Source: Crenothrix sp043729335
GTDB taxonomy: Bacteria; Pseudomonadota; Gammaproteobacteria; Methylococcales; Methylomonadaceae
Assembly (NCBI RefSeq): GCF_043729335.1
Contig: NZ_JAYTLQ010000042.1
Coordinates: 62,001 to 126,000, forward strand
Direction of reading: 5' to 3'
Length of the DNA stretch: 64,000 nucleotides
Part shown: piece after piece, positions 25,348 through 33,455 of the stretch
Layout of the letters: every line of letters starts with the position of its first letter
Numbering within the stretch: the stretch's first letter is position 1
Program-made: the position numbers and the translations under genes
The notes under the pieces: generated by a model
Databases searched by the model: none
Told to the model about the DNA's origin: nothing
Seen by the model: the letters and a program-made list of their open reading frames with translations, nothing else

Positions 25348-25995
25348 CTAACAGAACCCAACACCTAAACCGCCCAGACCACAATAGCCTTGTGGATTTT
25401 TAGCCAGATATTGCTGATGATAATCTTCAGCATAATAAAACGGGTCGGCAGCCATAATTTCGGTGCTAATTTCGCCAAAACCAGCGTCTGTTAAGCACTG
25501 CTGATAATGTACTTTTGAGCTATTAGCTTCATCAAATTGTTCTTGGCCGTAGGTATAAATGCCCGATCGGTATTGTGTGCCGACATCGTTGCCCTGCCCC
25601 ATGCCTTGCGTGGGATTGTGTGCTTGCCAAAATAATATCAATAGTTGCTGGTAAGTAATCAAAGCCGGATCATAATTAACCAATACCACTTCGTTATGGC
25701 CTGTAAGCCCTGTACAAACCTCATCGTAGGTGGGGTTAGGTGTAAAACCGGCGCTATAGCCAACCGCTGTACTGAACACATTGGGAAGTTGCCAAAACTT
25801 GCGTTCAGCACCCCAAAAACACCCTAAACCAAAAACGGCCTGTTGGATAGATTCGGGGAAAGGCGGCACTATCGGATTGCCGTTTACAAAATGCCGGTTG
25901 GTGATGACCATAGGTGCATCTCGCCCAGGTAAAGCACTGTCTTGCGAGGGCATGACGGTTTTTTTTGTCGAAAAAATCATAATTTTTGAGCCCAT
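25348..25995 (-). CDS. msrA: Peptide-methionine (S)-S-oxide reductase MsrA
   Basis: A cytoplasmic MsrA of about 215 residues. The catalytic site is GLGCFWGAERKFWQLPNVF, with one active cysteine in GCFWG. Downstream are VGYSAGFTPNPTYDEVCTGLTGHNEVV, NPTQGMGQGNDVGTQYRSGIYTY and AEDYHQQYLAKNPQGYCGLGGLGVGFC. The C-terminal cysteines in GYCGLGG and GFC act as recycling residues in the long MsrA type, as in E. coli. It has no signal peptide, unlike the MsrAB protein of this window, so the two guard different compartments. It is divergent from hslO. The ATGs at 25995 and 25980 are both plausible; GTG 26001 is less so. Confidence 0.93.
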   Translation of the reverse strand: MGSKIMIFSTKKTVMPSQDSALPGRDAPMVITNRHFVNGNPIVPPFPESIQQAVFGLGCFWGAERKFWQLPNVFSTAVGYSAGFTPNPTYDEVCTGLTGHNEVVLVNYDPALITYQQLLILFWQAHNPTQGMGQGNDVGTQYRSGIYTYGQEQFDEANSSKVHYQQCLTDAGFGEISTEIMAADPFYYAEDYHQQYLAKNPQGYCGLGGLGVGFC

Positions 25996-26069
25996 TAACA
26001 CTGTGTTAAGCTAAAGGTTACTATGATTCCTATTCATAATCAAAGCTTGAAACTTTTCATCGGAGCAGC

Positions 26070-26936
26070 ATGAGCAACCAAGATTTTTTACACCGATTTT
26101 TATTTGAAGAACAGGGTATTCGCGGCGAATGGATTCAACTGACTGACAGCTGGCAGGCTATTAAAAAAAACCAACAGGGGCCTGAACCAGCACAACAACT
26201 GCTAGGCCAAGCCTTGGCCGCCGTGGCCATGTTATCGGCAACCATTAAATTTGAAGGCTCGTTAATTTTACAAGCCCAAGGCGATGGCGCGATTAAAACA
26301 TTGGTGGCGCAGGCGACTCATGATCGAAAAATAAGAGGCCTGATAAGAAGCGACGCTTTTGTGCCCACCGGCTCGCTGGAGGATATGTTTGGATCAGGTA
26401 ATCTCGTCTTGACCATAAAGCCTGATCATGCCGATCCTTATCAAGGCATTATTGCGCTTCAGGGGCAAAATTTGGCAATGGCATTTGAAGGTTATTTTAG
26501 CCAATCCGAGCAACTTAAAACCCGTCTGTGGTTATTTGCCAATGACACTCAGGCCGTAGGTTTCTTATTACAGCAATTGCCCGGCAACACCGATTCTAGC
26601 CATTGGGAACATATCGAAATACTGGCGAACACCCTTAAAGAACACGAATTAATGACGCTAAATTGCCAGCAAATATTATATCGTTTGTTTCATGAAGAAA
26701 ATATACGCTTGTTTGAGGCAGAGCCCGTCAGTTTTCAATGTATTTGTTCGAAGGCCAGAATCGAAACCATACTAAAAAATCTGGGACAAGAAGAGCTGGA
26801 TAGTATTTTGCGTGAGCGCGGTAATGTTGAAGTTGGCTGTGAATTCTGCAACACCAATTATCATTTTGACGCCATAGATATTACCAAGCTTTTTTCTTCG
26901 CAGGACTTTGCACAGTCCTCTACCACACGGCACTGA
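26070..26936 (+). CDS. hslO: Hsp33 redox-regulated holdase chaperone
   Basis: A 288-residue Hsp33. The N-terminal half (FLHRFLFEEQGIRGEWIQLTDSW, then PAQQLLGQALAAVAMLSATIKFEGSLILQAQGDG) is standard. The C-terminal zinc switch has C224 and C226 (CIC) and C257 and C260 (CEFC), matching CXC-X27-32-CXXC. Zinc holds the chaperone inactive until oxidation forms disulfides and unfolds the domain, after which it binds aggregation-prone proteins. Shine-Dalgarno GGAG lies 7 bases upstream of ATG 26070. Its 74-base divergent region is shared with msrA, whose product also repairs oxidative damage. Confidence 0.96.
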   Translation: MSNQDFLHRFLFEEQGIRGEWIQLTDSWQAIKKNQQGPEPAQQLLGQALAAVAMLSATIKFEGSLILQAQGDGAIKTLVAQATHDRKIRGLIRSDAFVPTGSLEDMFGSGNLVLTIKPDHADPYQGIIALQGQNLAMAFEGYFSQSEQLKTRLWLFANDTQAVGFLLQQLPGNTDSSHWEHIEILANTLKEHELMTLNCQQILYRLFHEENIRLFEAEPVSFQCICSKARIETILKNLGQEELDSILRERGNVEVGCEFCNTNYHFDAIDITKLFSSQDFAQSSTTRH

Positions 26937-26942
26937 GGTATT

Positions 26943-27710
26943 ATGACCATGACATCGCTTACCCATCGTAGTCTGCGTTTTATCTGCCTGATATTAATAG
27001 CCTGTTCTTTGTCGGCGTGTGTTTACTGGATGCGCGCCTATCAAGTTTATTTGCAGATGAGCGAGTTTGACCGTTATTTTGATGTCGTGGTTAGCGACGA
27101 TTTCAGTTTGCACTTCAAAAAGCCAATTATGCTCAGTGAAGATTTTGTATCGTTGTCCAAACTTCATGCCAGCGAAGAAACCGCTTTAGCCGATGGCAAA
27201 AAATGGCGTTACTGGTTTCGTAAAGTTAACGGCTATAAAAAACCCGTTACGCCCGAAGTGAAATTTTATTCAGACTTAACCTTCAACAAACAAAACCAAC
27301 TCACTGCATGGACATTTTCGTCGTTGTTTTTACAGATAGCACCGCCGAAATTTCTGGAAGCTTCTTTGCGCTCGCTAGGGGGTGCAGAAATCAACAAAGC
27401 CGAGATGCAGTTACAGGGCAATAGCGCTGCAGTAGAAAAAATTGCCGACGATTTGCCTAAAAAAGACACGATAATCGCAAAATTGGGTAAACCTTTTGAA
27501 ATTAAACCGGATAAAGGCCAGGAAATTTATACCTATCTGTTTTTGCTGGACACGCCGCATATCGACAAAGGCTATGAAGACAGGGCATTAAGTGAAGTTA
27601 AGCTATCCTTCGATAAAAAAAGCCACGAACTGGTAAGAATGGCGGGACGGTTTGCAGGGCTTAAAATATCGATTAATTACCGCAAGTTTCAGGATGAGAA
27701 AGCTAAATAA
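26943..27710 (+). CDS. Unknown lipoprotein
   Basis: A 255-residue predicted lipoprotein: the N-terminus has a hydrophobic helix ending in the lipobox LSACVYW (cysteine at residue 26). The mature part begins with AYQVYLQMSEFDRYFDVVVSDDFSLHFKKPIMLSEDFVSL and later contains charged and aromatic stretches with no motif I can assign. It begins 6 bases after the hslO stop and is probably cotranscribed with it, but no functional link is known. The reading frame is intact and composition is typical. A 165-bp repeat element starts 3 bases past its stop codon, so its transcript probably ends inside that element. Confidence 0.75.
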   Translation: MTMTSLTHRSLRFICLILIACSLSACVYWMRAYQVYLQMSEFDRYFDVVVSDDFSLHFKKPIMLSEDFVSLSKLHASEETALADGKKWRYWFRKVNGYKKPVTPEVKFYSDLTFNKQNQLTAWTFSSLFLQIAPPKFLEASLRSLGGAEINKAEMQLQGNSAAVEKIADDLPKKDTIIAKLGKPFEIKPDKGQEIYTYLFLLDTPHIDKGYEDRALSEVKLSFDKKSHELVRMAGRFAGLKISINYRKFQDEKAK

Positions 27711-27713
27711 TCC

Positions 27714-27878
27714 GGCTTCCAACTTAAGGCGGGACAGGTGAAGGTGTGCCGTTCGTGGTGAGCCATTCGACTAGCTCATGAGAGCCTTGTCGAACCATGA
27801 GCGGCACACAGCACACCCTTCGACAAGCTCAGGCCGAACGGTGTGCCTTATTGAGTGTCCCGTCTTATGTGTGTAGCC
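27714..27878 (+). repeat. 165-bp MITE-like inverted-repeat element, copy A
   Basis: This element and the one at 32267-32431 are nearly identical over 165 bp in opposite orientation. Its ends form an imperfect terminal inverted repeat: GGCTTCCAACTTAAGGCGGG at the left, GGCTACACACATAAGACGGG read inward from the right. It encodes nothing. Internal words such as 'ccgttcgtggtgagcc' and 'cgacaagctcaggccgaacg' also form short dyads. The element starts 3 bases after the lipoprotein gene's stop. Confidence 0.85.
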
Positions 27879-27890
27879 AATAATCCTAAG

Positions 27891-27931
27891 GAAAATAAAA
27901 TGCAGAGACGCAAAATCTTGCGTCTCTGCAT
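27891..27931 (-). terminator. Strong intrinsic terminator of the esterase gene
   Basis: A perfect 14-bp stem (ATGCAGAGACGCAA on the plus strand at 27900-27913, paired with 27918-27931) with a 4-base loop. On the minus strand it is followed by TTTTATTTTCC. It lies 13 bases past the stop of the gene at 27945-29051, so it should end that leftward transcript. Confidence 0.8.
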
Positions 27932-27944
27932 CGTAAAGCCGAAC

Positions 27945-29051
27945 TTAATTAGTTTGCACAGCCTTGAAAAAACCAATAATATCTTTATTTTTTCCAGGCC
28001 ATTCCGGATGCATCCCCGTGCCTTCACAGTACCAGGTTTGTACGCCGTTTTTACAGCCACTGTAAGCAACGCAACCTTCAACACCCTCTACTGGCGTAGT
28101 ATGGGGTAAAGGCTTTCCGGCTTTAAGATCTTCGGCTTTTTGTGCCAGCTCTTGCTGATAATAGCTTTCCCAACCGCCAGCCCCCGATATGGCCTTTCGA
28201 TCAGTTACCTTATAAGTTTTAGTGTCGCATTTATTGCATTTTGCCCACCATTCAATCGCGTGTTTGCCAAAGTTTGGAAATAGCTTATCGCGGCTGCTGT
28301 GCATGAGCATAACTGGCGTAGGCTTCACACAGTTACGGTCAGCCAGATCCTCGCCGGTAATACCCACGGCGCTAGGTGCGATGGCAGTTGGAATATGCTT
28401 GGTACCGTTAAAAAAAGCGATGCCCATAGCAATCGTGCCACCGTCCGAATGACCAGTCATGAATATTCTTTTTTTATCGATGCACCATTTTTCTTCAACA
28501 ACCTTAGGTATGTTAGCCAATTGGACCACCGCTTCAGGTGACAAGGCACGATGATCAGCATAGGCCACAATAAATCCTGCCGCTGTCGCTTCTTTAGTAA
28601 GATAAGTAAAATCTTCCGTTTGGCTCCGATCTTTTCCGGCTGGTGCGTAGACCATCAGTAAAGGATGCGCGATGGTGTCGTTATAATTAGCTGGCGTTCT
28701 AACGGAATAATAAACACCGTCATCGGTTTTTTCATCGTCACTGGCACCCGCGTTACCTGACTTTGATCCCGCCTGACATCCCGCTGTCGCCACATCATTA
28801 CTGTAAGTTGCCTCACTTAAAACGATGCCTTCTTTAGCCGCCTCAGTGACATGCTCATCAACGGTATAATATGTCCGGCTCGCGCCCGTAAACCCAATCA
28901 TAAACAAGGCTATAGATAATACCACCGCCGACATGACCTCCATTTGTTTGCCACGAAAACGCAACCATTCTGTCTTGAATAAACCCACAAAAAAAACAAC
29001 AAACGAAGCGACAATCAATAATCTGAAAAAATACAGGAATAATGTATTCAT
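27945..29051 (-). CDS. Membrane-anchored alpha/beta hydrolase (PHB depolymerase/feruloyl-esterase-like)
   Basis: A 368-residue protein. Two N-terminal membrane helices (LFLYFFRLLIVASFVVFFVG and VMSAVVLSIALFMIGFTGA) are followed by an alpha/beta-hydrolase of the LpqC/PHB-depolymerase-like group. That domain has HPLLMVYAPAG, VEEKWCIDKKRIFMTGHSDGG (GHSDG holds the nucleophilic serine), PVMLMHSSRDKLFPNFGKHA (acid residue) and CEGTGMHPEWPGKN (catalytic histidine). Cysteine pairs, such as CNKC and CVAYSGC, suggest a disulfide-stabilised periplasmic enzyme. The natural ester substrate is unknown. It is a single gene with its own terminator, preceded by a 210-base gap holding a hairpin. Confidence 0.8.
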   Translation of the reverse strand: MNTLFLYFFRLLIVASFVVFFVGLFKTEWLRFRGKQMEVMSAVVLSIALFMIGFTGASRTYYTVDEHVTEAAKEGIVLSEATYSNDVATAGCQAGSKSGNAGASDDEKTDDGVYYSVRTPANYNDTIAHPLLMVYAPAGKDRSQTEDFTYLTKEATAAGFIVAYADHRALSPEAVVQLANIPKVVEEKWCIDKKRIFMTGHSDGGTIAMGIAFFNGTKHIPTAIAPSAVGITGEDLADRNCVKPTPVMLMHSSRDKLFPNFGKHAIEWWAKCNKCDTKTYKVTDRKAISGAGGWESYYQQELAQKAEDLKAGKPLPHTTPVEGVEGCVAYSGCKNGVQTWYCEGTGMHPEWPGKNKDIIGFFKAVQTN

Positions 29052-29193
29052 GGGGTTAGCCTTAACGAAAGATACGGGGTTACGAAAATATCCACTGGAA
29101 TGCTAACTGATGTTATGCATTGTCCACAAGCACAAAGAACACGAAAACCAAGAGCAACTACTGCCAAGATGGCAAATTCTGCCTGCATATTTG

Positions 29194-29217
29194 GAGAGCT
29201 AAGCTGTCTTAGCTCTC
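29194..29217. repeat. Perfect 10-bp hairpin between the EthD-like and esterase genes
   Basis: GAGAGCTAAG and CTTAGCTCTC flank a 4-base loop. No T-tract follows on either strand, so it is not a typical intrinsic terminator. It is placed about 143 bases before the esterase start and could be an operator or an RNA structure in the esterase leader. Confidence 0.5.
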
Positions 29218-29261
29218 GGATGAATAGCAACGACCTAGCGTAGATTAATTAAAGATCAGAT

Positions 29262-29588
29262 TTAAAAATCAAAACTCTCAACGTCAGCTGTCATAAACAA
29301 AGGTGCGCCACCGCTGGAAATTTTAACCGCATGGCCAGCGGTTTCTTGTCCACCGGGTGAATTCAGGCAGGTTTCCAATGCCTGCATGGAAGGAAAATAG
29401 ACTTCGGCAATACGATGATAGGGCGCTTGCGCTTGACCGGGTGCTGAAGTGATTAAAGAGGCGACAAAGCGGGTTTTACCCGCCAACTTTTCCACGGCCA
29501 TCGGTACGTGTTCTTGCTCATACAGACGTTCAAAGGTTTCAAGATCGGTGGGTGTGGGGTACATGACAATTAATTTTGCTTCTTTCAT
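29262..29588 (-). CDS. EthD-like small dimeric barrel protein
   Basis: A 108-residue protein of the EthD/dimeric alpha-beta barrel type: AKLIVMYPTPTDLETFERLYEQEHVPMAVEKL at the N-terminus, then PYHRIAEVYFPSMQALETCL and a C-terminal SGGAPLFMTADVESF. The Y-x-x-x-H-x-P segment (YEQEHVPMA) is the family's recurring active-site or ligand motif. EthD proteins accompany cytochrome P450 or polyketide genes, but similar ones occur alone. It is divergent from a LysR regulator with a 124-base shared region, which strongly suggests regulation by that regulator. Its ligand is not known. Confidence 0.75.
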   Translation of the reverse strand: MKEAKLIVMYPTPTDLETFERLYEQEHVPMAVEKLAGKTRFVASLITSAPGQAQAPYHRIAEVYFPSMQALETCLNSPGGQETAGHAVKISSGGAPLFMTADVESFDF

Positions 29589-29712
29589 GGCAAAGCCTCT
29601 TCATAGGGTTTGTTTATGTTGGGAGCCATCATATTACCTATTTATAAGGCTTGTAAAATACTAACTTTCTATGAAAGAATAGGTTTTGTCTATATAAGTT
29701 CAGGTTGGTTTT

Positions 29713-30585
29713 ATGGAGATGCACCAAATCCGTTACTTTTTAGCGGTGTGTGATCATGGCAGTTTTACCCGCGCTGCTCAATTTAGTTACATTTCCCAGC
29801 CCTCATTAACCCAGGCCATCAAAAAACTGGAAGATGAATTAGGCGGGGAATTGTTCACCCGTGACCGCTCCGGTTGTTTGTTAACCTCGCTTGGCCGTGT
29901 AGTTGAACCTAATTTTCGCAAAATTTACAAGACAACAGTCACCACCAAAGCGGATGCCATTCGCTTTACCCATCTCAATAACATTCCCTTACGCATTGGC
30001 CTAATGGCAACCATCGGCGCACAGCGGTTAAGCCCGGTCTTTGCACAGTACCAGCAAGAATTCCCCAATATTGAGTTTGAACTGATTATTGACACCGAAA
30101 CCAATTTGCTGACCCAACTGGAAGCTGATTTTCTGGATTTAGTGATTAGCGCCCCGCTACAATTACTCAGCGCACCTTATCAATCAACATTATTGTATAC
30201 GGAACGTTATGTGGTGGCCTTTAGCACTAACCACCGTTTTAATCAGCTGACTAAAATCGATTTGAAAGAAATTCAGTTAGAGCCTTATCTGGATCGGCTA
30301 AATTGTGAACTAAGAGAAAGTTTGCGGGCTATTTGTCAGGATCAGGAAATCAACCTTTATGCGGCTTACCGTAGCAATAGTGAAGACTGGATTATTAATT
30401 TGGTACGCGCTAGTATGGGTGTAGCGTTAATGCCTGAGTACAGCTTGCCTTTAAATGCAGACGATGTGCAGTGCCGTTACCTGTGTAATCCAGAAATTAG
30501 CCGTAAGATTTATGCTATTTATTACCCGCATAACCCAAAAAAGATTGAAATTAAAAGCTTGCTTGCCAGTCTAAGCCATAGCTAA
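29713..30585 (+). CDS. LysR-family transcriptional regulator
   Basis: A 290-residue LysR-type regulator. The winged helix-turn-helix is N-terminal: MHQIRYFLAVCDHGSFTRAA, then SQPSLTQAIKKLEDELGGELFTRDRSG. The effector-binding domain starts near residue 93 (PLRIGLMATIGAQRL) and covers the rest. It is divergent from the EthD-like gene. The 124-base region between them has CTTTC-TAT-GAAAG at 29665-29677, a dyad that fits the T-N11-A style of LysR sites but is too short to be sure of. The protein probably controls the EthD-like gene and itself. The effector is unknown. A cysteine-free effector half argues against an OxyR-like redox role. Confidence 0.88.
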   Translation: MEMHQIRYFLAVCDHGSFTRAAQFSYISQPSLTQAIKKLEDELGGELFTRDRSGCLLTSLGRVVEPNFRKIYKTTVTTKADAIRFTHLNNIPLRIGLMATIGAQRLSPVFAQYQQEFPNIEFELIIDTETNLLTQLEADFLDLVISAPLQLLSAPYQSTLLYTERYVVAFSTNHRFNQLTKIDLKEIQLEPYLDRLNCELRESLRAICQDQEINLYAAYRSNSEDWIINLVRASMGVALMPEYSLPLNADDVQCRYLCNPEISRKIYAIYYPHNPKKIEIKSLLASLSHS

Positions 30586-30680
30586 TCTTATCGGGCGAAC
30601 CCATTTAAAAAGTACAAGAAATTGGGACATTAAATACCCACCCCTAAAATAACTATCTTGATTACCTTTAAGAGTGATTT

Positions 30681-31475
30681 ATGTCTGAACAACCTGCTGT
30701 CATGCAATGCACCGCTTTTTGTCTCGCGCAAAGTTTTGATATTAGCGCGTTAGCAAAATTGCTGTCTGAGACCACGTTAATTCGCATTATTAAAGGCGCA
30801 TTAATGATTGAGGATACGCTCGCTTGGTCAGTGGTGTTTTCTTACGGCGCGGTTGTACATTGGAATGTCAGTGCAGAGCAGCAAGGAAAATTACATCAGC
30901 TGCTATTAAATCATGCCGAAAATCCGCTGACCACACTCGAAGAAGATAACTTCACCTTTGAACTGGATTGTGCCAGCACACGCATAGTTGAAGATTATAT
31001 TGAAATTGAATCGTCTGATCCTATTGTCTTGTTCTCGCTATCGCAAGGTCTGGCGCAATCCATAAAACTGGCTTCCTTTGAAACCAATGCCATTACCACC
31101 ATCAATAACACGCGTTATATTCCTAAATCATTGGCGGAAAAAGGCAAAATCAATCTTAGCCGACATAAAATCGCCCAAATTCGTGGCCAATTGTTTTTAA
31201 CCAAAAGCGATATTATTCTCAATTATGATTTACTTGATACACCTGATTTCTTTTGGGAATACCCCGAATACGAAAACTACTACAGCATCATGGCAAAATA
31301 TCTGGAAGTAGCGCCGCGCACCAGTGTGTTGTCAAAAAAACTGGAAACCATACATGAGTTGTTTGAGATGCTGGCGGATGAACAAAAGCATCGGCATTCG
31401 TCGATTTTAGAATTGATTATTATTGGCTTGATTGCCTTTGAAATTGCAATGACTTTAGTGGATAAGGTATTTTAA
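30681..31475 (+). CDS. RMD1/DUF155 family membrane-anchored protein
   Basis: A 264-residue protein of the RMD1/YagE (DUF155) family, found in bacteria and in eukaryotic mitochondria. Typical blocks are VVFSYGAVVHWNVS, DPIVLFSLSQGLAQSIKLASFE, INLSRHKIAQIRGQLFLTKSDIILNYDLLDTPDFFWEYPEYENYY and a C-terminal membrane anchor (ELIIIGLIAFEIAMTLVDKVF). Yeast Rmd1 and Rmd8 have roles in sporulation and Sif2/Sif3 in mitochondrial gene expression; the bacterial role is unknown. Here it is a single gene, 96 bases past the LysR gene and pointing to the toxin-antitoxin pair. The start with GAGTG upstream is good. Confidence 0.85.
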   Translation: MSEQPAVMQCTAFCLAQSFDISALAKLLSETTLIRIIKGALMIEDTLAWSVVFSYGAVVHWNVSAEQQGKLHQLLLNHAENPLTTLEEDNFTFELDCASTRIVEDYIEIESSDPIVLFSLSQGLAQSIKLASFETNAITTINNTRYIPKSLAEKGKINLSRHKIAQIRGQLFLTKSDIILNYDLLDTPDFFWEYPEYENYYSIMAKYLEVAPRTSVLSKKLETIHELFEMLADEQKHRHSSILELIIIGLIAFEIAMTLVDKVF

Positions 31476-31549
31476 TTTGAAGAGAACAAAGTAAGGTATC
31501 GTTTTTTACCTCACCCTCCTACATAAGCAAACTGCCTCAATCTTACTGA

Positions 31550-31885
31550 TTATTTTAGTGCTGCCAAAGCAGCTTCAGGTGCTTTATCGAGTATTTTTAA
31601 CAGGGTTTTTGCTGCCCCTGTCGGACGACGTTTACCTTGTTCCCAGTTTCGAATAGTATCGAGTGATACCTCTATGCGATGAGAAAATTCTGTTTGGCTT
31701 AAACCAAGCCGTTTACGAACCCGACGTGCAAATTGAGCCGCATCTAATAAAGCAATAGTTTCGTCGATGTGTTGATGCGCGGCGATGTCCTGTTCGCTAG
31801 TAGCGTTTAAACGCTCAGGGTCAATCCGTCCTTTGGGGAGGGTTGCTGGATTGTTTGGGTCAATACTGACTTTGATTGTTTTCAT
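31550..31885 (-). CDS. XRE-type antitoxin paired with a BrnT-like toxin
   Basis: A 111-residue protein. The C-terminal half is an XRE helix-turn-helix: FARRVRKRLGLSQTEFSHR and EVSLDTIRNWEQGKRRPTGAAKTLLKIL, with the QG-KRRP signature. The N-terminal part is an acidic arm that would wrap the toxin (TLPKGRIDPERLNATSEQ). It overlaps the 3' end of the BrnT-like gene by 26 bases and follows it, toxin first, as in BrnTA. It should neutralise the toxin and repress its own operon. A scrap of a close relative of this gene lies at 12883-12957. Confidence 0.85.
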   Translation of the reverse strand: MKTIKVSIDPNNPATLPKGRIDPERLNATSEQDIAAHQHIDETIALLDAAQFARRVRKRLGLSQTEFSHRIEVSLDTIRNWEQGKRRPTGAAKTLLKILDKAPEAALAALK

Positions 31886-32141
31886 AATGCTTTATCTCAC
31901 GTTGGTTAGCTTTTCGTGCTGAAATAATTCGAATGGTAGAGCCTCGCAGTGTGTAAACAACAACGAATGTGCGTTGCTCAATTAAGCCTAAAAGCTGATA
32001 ACGCTCTTCACCGTAATCCCAGCGGGTATCTTTTTTAATAATGCGATTTTGATCAATGAAGGCTTGCACCACATAATCAAAATCAAAGCCCCGTTGTACG
32101 AAGCAAGCCTCACTTTTATTTTCATCCCATTCAAAATTCAT
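31860..32141 (-). CDS. brnT: BrnT-like ribonuclease toxin
   Basis: A 93-residue BrnT-family toxin. Signature stretches are MNFEWDENKSEACFVQRGFDFDYVVQAF, then TRWDYGEERYQLLGLIEQRTFVVVYTLRG, and TIRIISARKANQREIKHY. BrnT has a RelE-like fold and cleaves RNA, arresting growth when its antitoxin is lost. I use the ATG at 32141, where family members start; ATG 32159 would add six residues. It is the first gene of the pair and overlaps the antitoxin gene. A MITE-like element begins 126 bases upstream of this start, so the promoter must lie within or just before that gap. Confidence 0.87.
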   Translation of the reverse strand: MNFEWDENKSEACFVQRGFDFDYVVQAFIDQNRIIKKDTRWDYGEERYQLLGLIEQRTFVVVYTLRGSTIRIISARKANQREIKHYENNQSQY

Positions 32142-32266
32142 AGCGAGAGTGTAGTTCATTGGACTACCAATAACAACTGTGAGTAGCTAGAAAGTTCGAT
32201 ACGCCAACATTTCCATAAATGCAGGACATCTTAAGTCGGAACCGGCTTTATTAACTTTGATTTTTG

Positions 32267-32431
32267 GGCTACACACATAAGATGGGACGCTCAATAAGGC
32301 ACGCCGTTCGGCCTGAGCTTGTCGAAGGGGTGAAGGTTTGCCGCTCATAGTTCGACAAGGCTCTCATGAGCTAGTCGAATGGCTCACCACGAACGGCACA
32401 CCTTCACCTGTCCCGACTTAAGTTTGAAGCC
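32267..32431 (-). repeat. 165-bp MITE-like inverted-repeat element, copy B
   Basis: The reverse complement of this stretch matches 27714-27878 with only scattered base changes along its full length. Ends are GGCTACACACATAAGATGGG and, from the other side, GGCTTCAAACTTAAGTCGGG. The two copies bracket 4,388 bases. Confidence 0.85.
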
Positions 32432-32545
32432 GATTTTTGGTAGTTTGCTAATAAAAACCCAGTTTATGAATTAATTATTGATCTCGAATATCTAAGTTTT
32501 ACTGCAACCTTTAACGCACTGTTTTTAAAGCAAAGTTGTGTGCCG

Positions 32546-32588
32546 ATAAAAAGCGCGGTAGGTAGACAAAAAAGCTACCTACCGCGCT
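32546..32588 (-). terminator. Intrinsic terminator of the leftward secreted-protein genes
   Basis: A perfect 14-bp stem (AGCGCGGTAGGTAG at 32552-32565 with 32575-32588) and a 9-base loop. On the minus strand it is followed by TTTTTATCGG. It lies about 190 bases beyond the stop of the secreted protein at 32780 and would close the leftward unit that starts upstream. Confidence 0.75.
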
Positions 32589-32779
32589 AGACTAATAAAG
32601 AAACAGTTCTGCCGAAAAAACAGTTGCAACCATTACGCTAATTCCTTAAATACAAATTTGCGCATCTTTAACTGTGCACGTCATCTTTAAAAATATTTTC
32701 GGAGATCCCTCTCCCAAATTTATTTTTTACCAAATGCTGATATTGCTTGATGCTATAATGCCATTTAGTAGCTGATGTC

Positions 32780-33427
32780 TTAATAAGCTGGTGTGTTGTC
32801 CTTTATGAGTTTCACAGATACAAGTTTACTTAAAACTCCTCCCCCGTCGTCGTAGCTAACTTTTACCAATCCAGAAATCTTGCATATATCGTCCTGTTGG
32901 CATTTTTTAAATATTTTGGCGGCCATTTTGCTATCAGAGAGAAAAGTTAGGCCCGGTCCACCGTTGATGTCCTCGATACCTGAATCAAGTGTCCCGTACA
33001 ATATCTTACCGGTTACAGTCATTTTTTTAAGCTTACCCGCGTCAGATGCAACTGGTGGGGTTGGATCATCGCCATAAAGATCTGAAACACAGGGTTTGCC
33101 GTCGCCCATGCAATCCTTATCTATTTTTCCGTTAGTTAATGAATAAATTTTGTCACCTTTTAAAAGCCATTCTTCACCATCTTTTGATTTAATATGATTC
33201 GAAAATTTACCCTTATATAAAACTGAACTCCCACTTGTTCCATAATGTTTTATTATGGCGCTGCCATTTTTGTTGATGGTGATTGATTCCCCTGTTCCTG
33301 TTCCACCGGAAAAATTAAACGATTTTGTGCCAATAAATGGTAGCTTTCCTCGTGCAATGGCGACATCATTAACCAAAAAACATGCGGCTAATAATGATAT
33401 TGAAATTATTAAGTTAGTTTTTTTCAT
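32780..33427 (-). CDS. Unknown secreted protein with glycine-rich N-terminus
   Basis: A 215-residue protein with a clear signal peptide (KKTNLIISISLLAACFLVNDVAIA). The mature part begins RGKLPFIGTKSFNFSGGTGTGESITI, has a WLLKGDKIYSL beta-type stretch, cysteine pairs (KDCMGDGKPCVSD and KKCQQDDICKISG) likely forming disulfides, and ends KLVSVKLIKDNTPAY. I do not recognise the family. The start is the ATG at 33427, which opens the signal peptide; the open frame to 33472 adds unsupported residues. It is the last of four leftward genes of exported or unknown proteins and is followed by a terminator hairpin. Confidence 0.65.
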   Translation of the reverse strand: MKKTNLIISISLLAACFLVNDVAIARGKLPFIGTKSFNFSGGTGTGESITINKNGSAIIKHYGTSGSSVLYKGKFSNHIKSKDGEEWLLKGDKIYSLTNGKIDKDCMGDGKPCVSDLYGDDPTPPVASDAGKLKKMTVTGKILYGTLDSGIEDINGGPGLTFLSDSKMAAKIFKKCQQDDICKISGLVKVSYDDGGGVLSKLVSVKLIKDNTPAY

Positions 33428-33455
33428 AGTGAGAACCTTTTTATTAACAAAGACT

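Noticed and set aside
29048..29230. 60-residue leftward ORF before the esterase gene
   Set aside because: It runs through the hairpin at 29194-29217, has no recognisable features and overlaps the esterase start out of frame.
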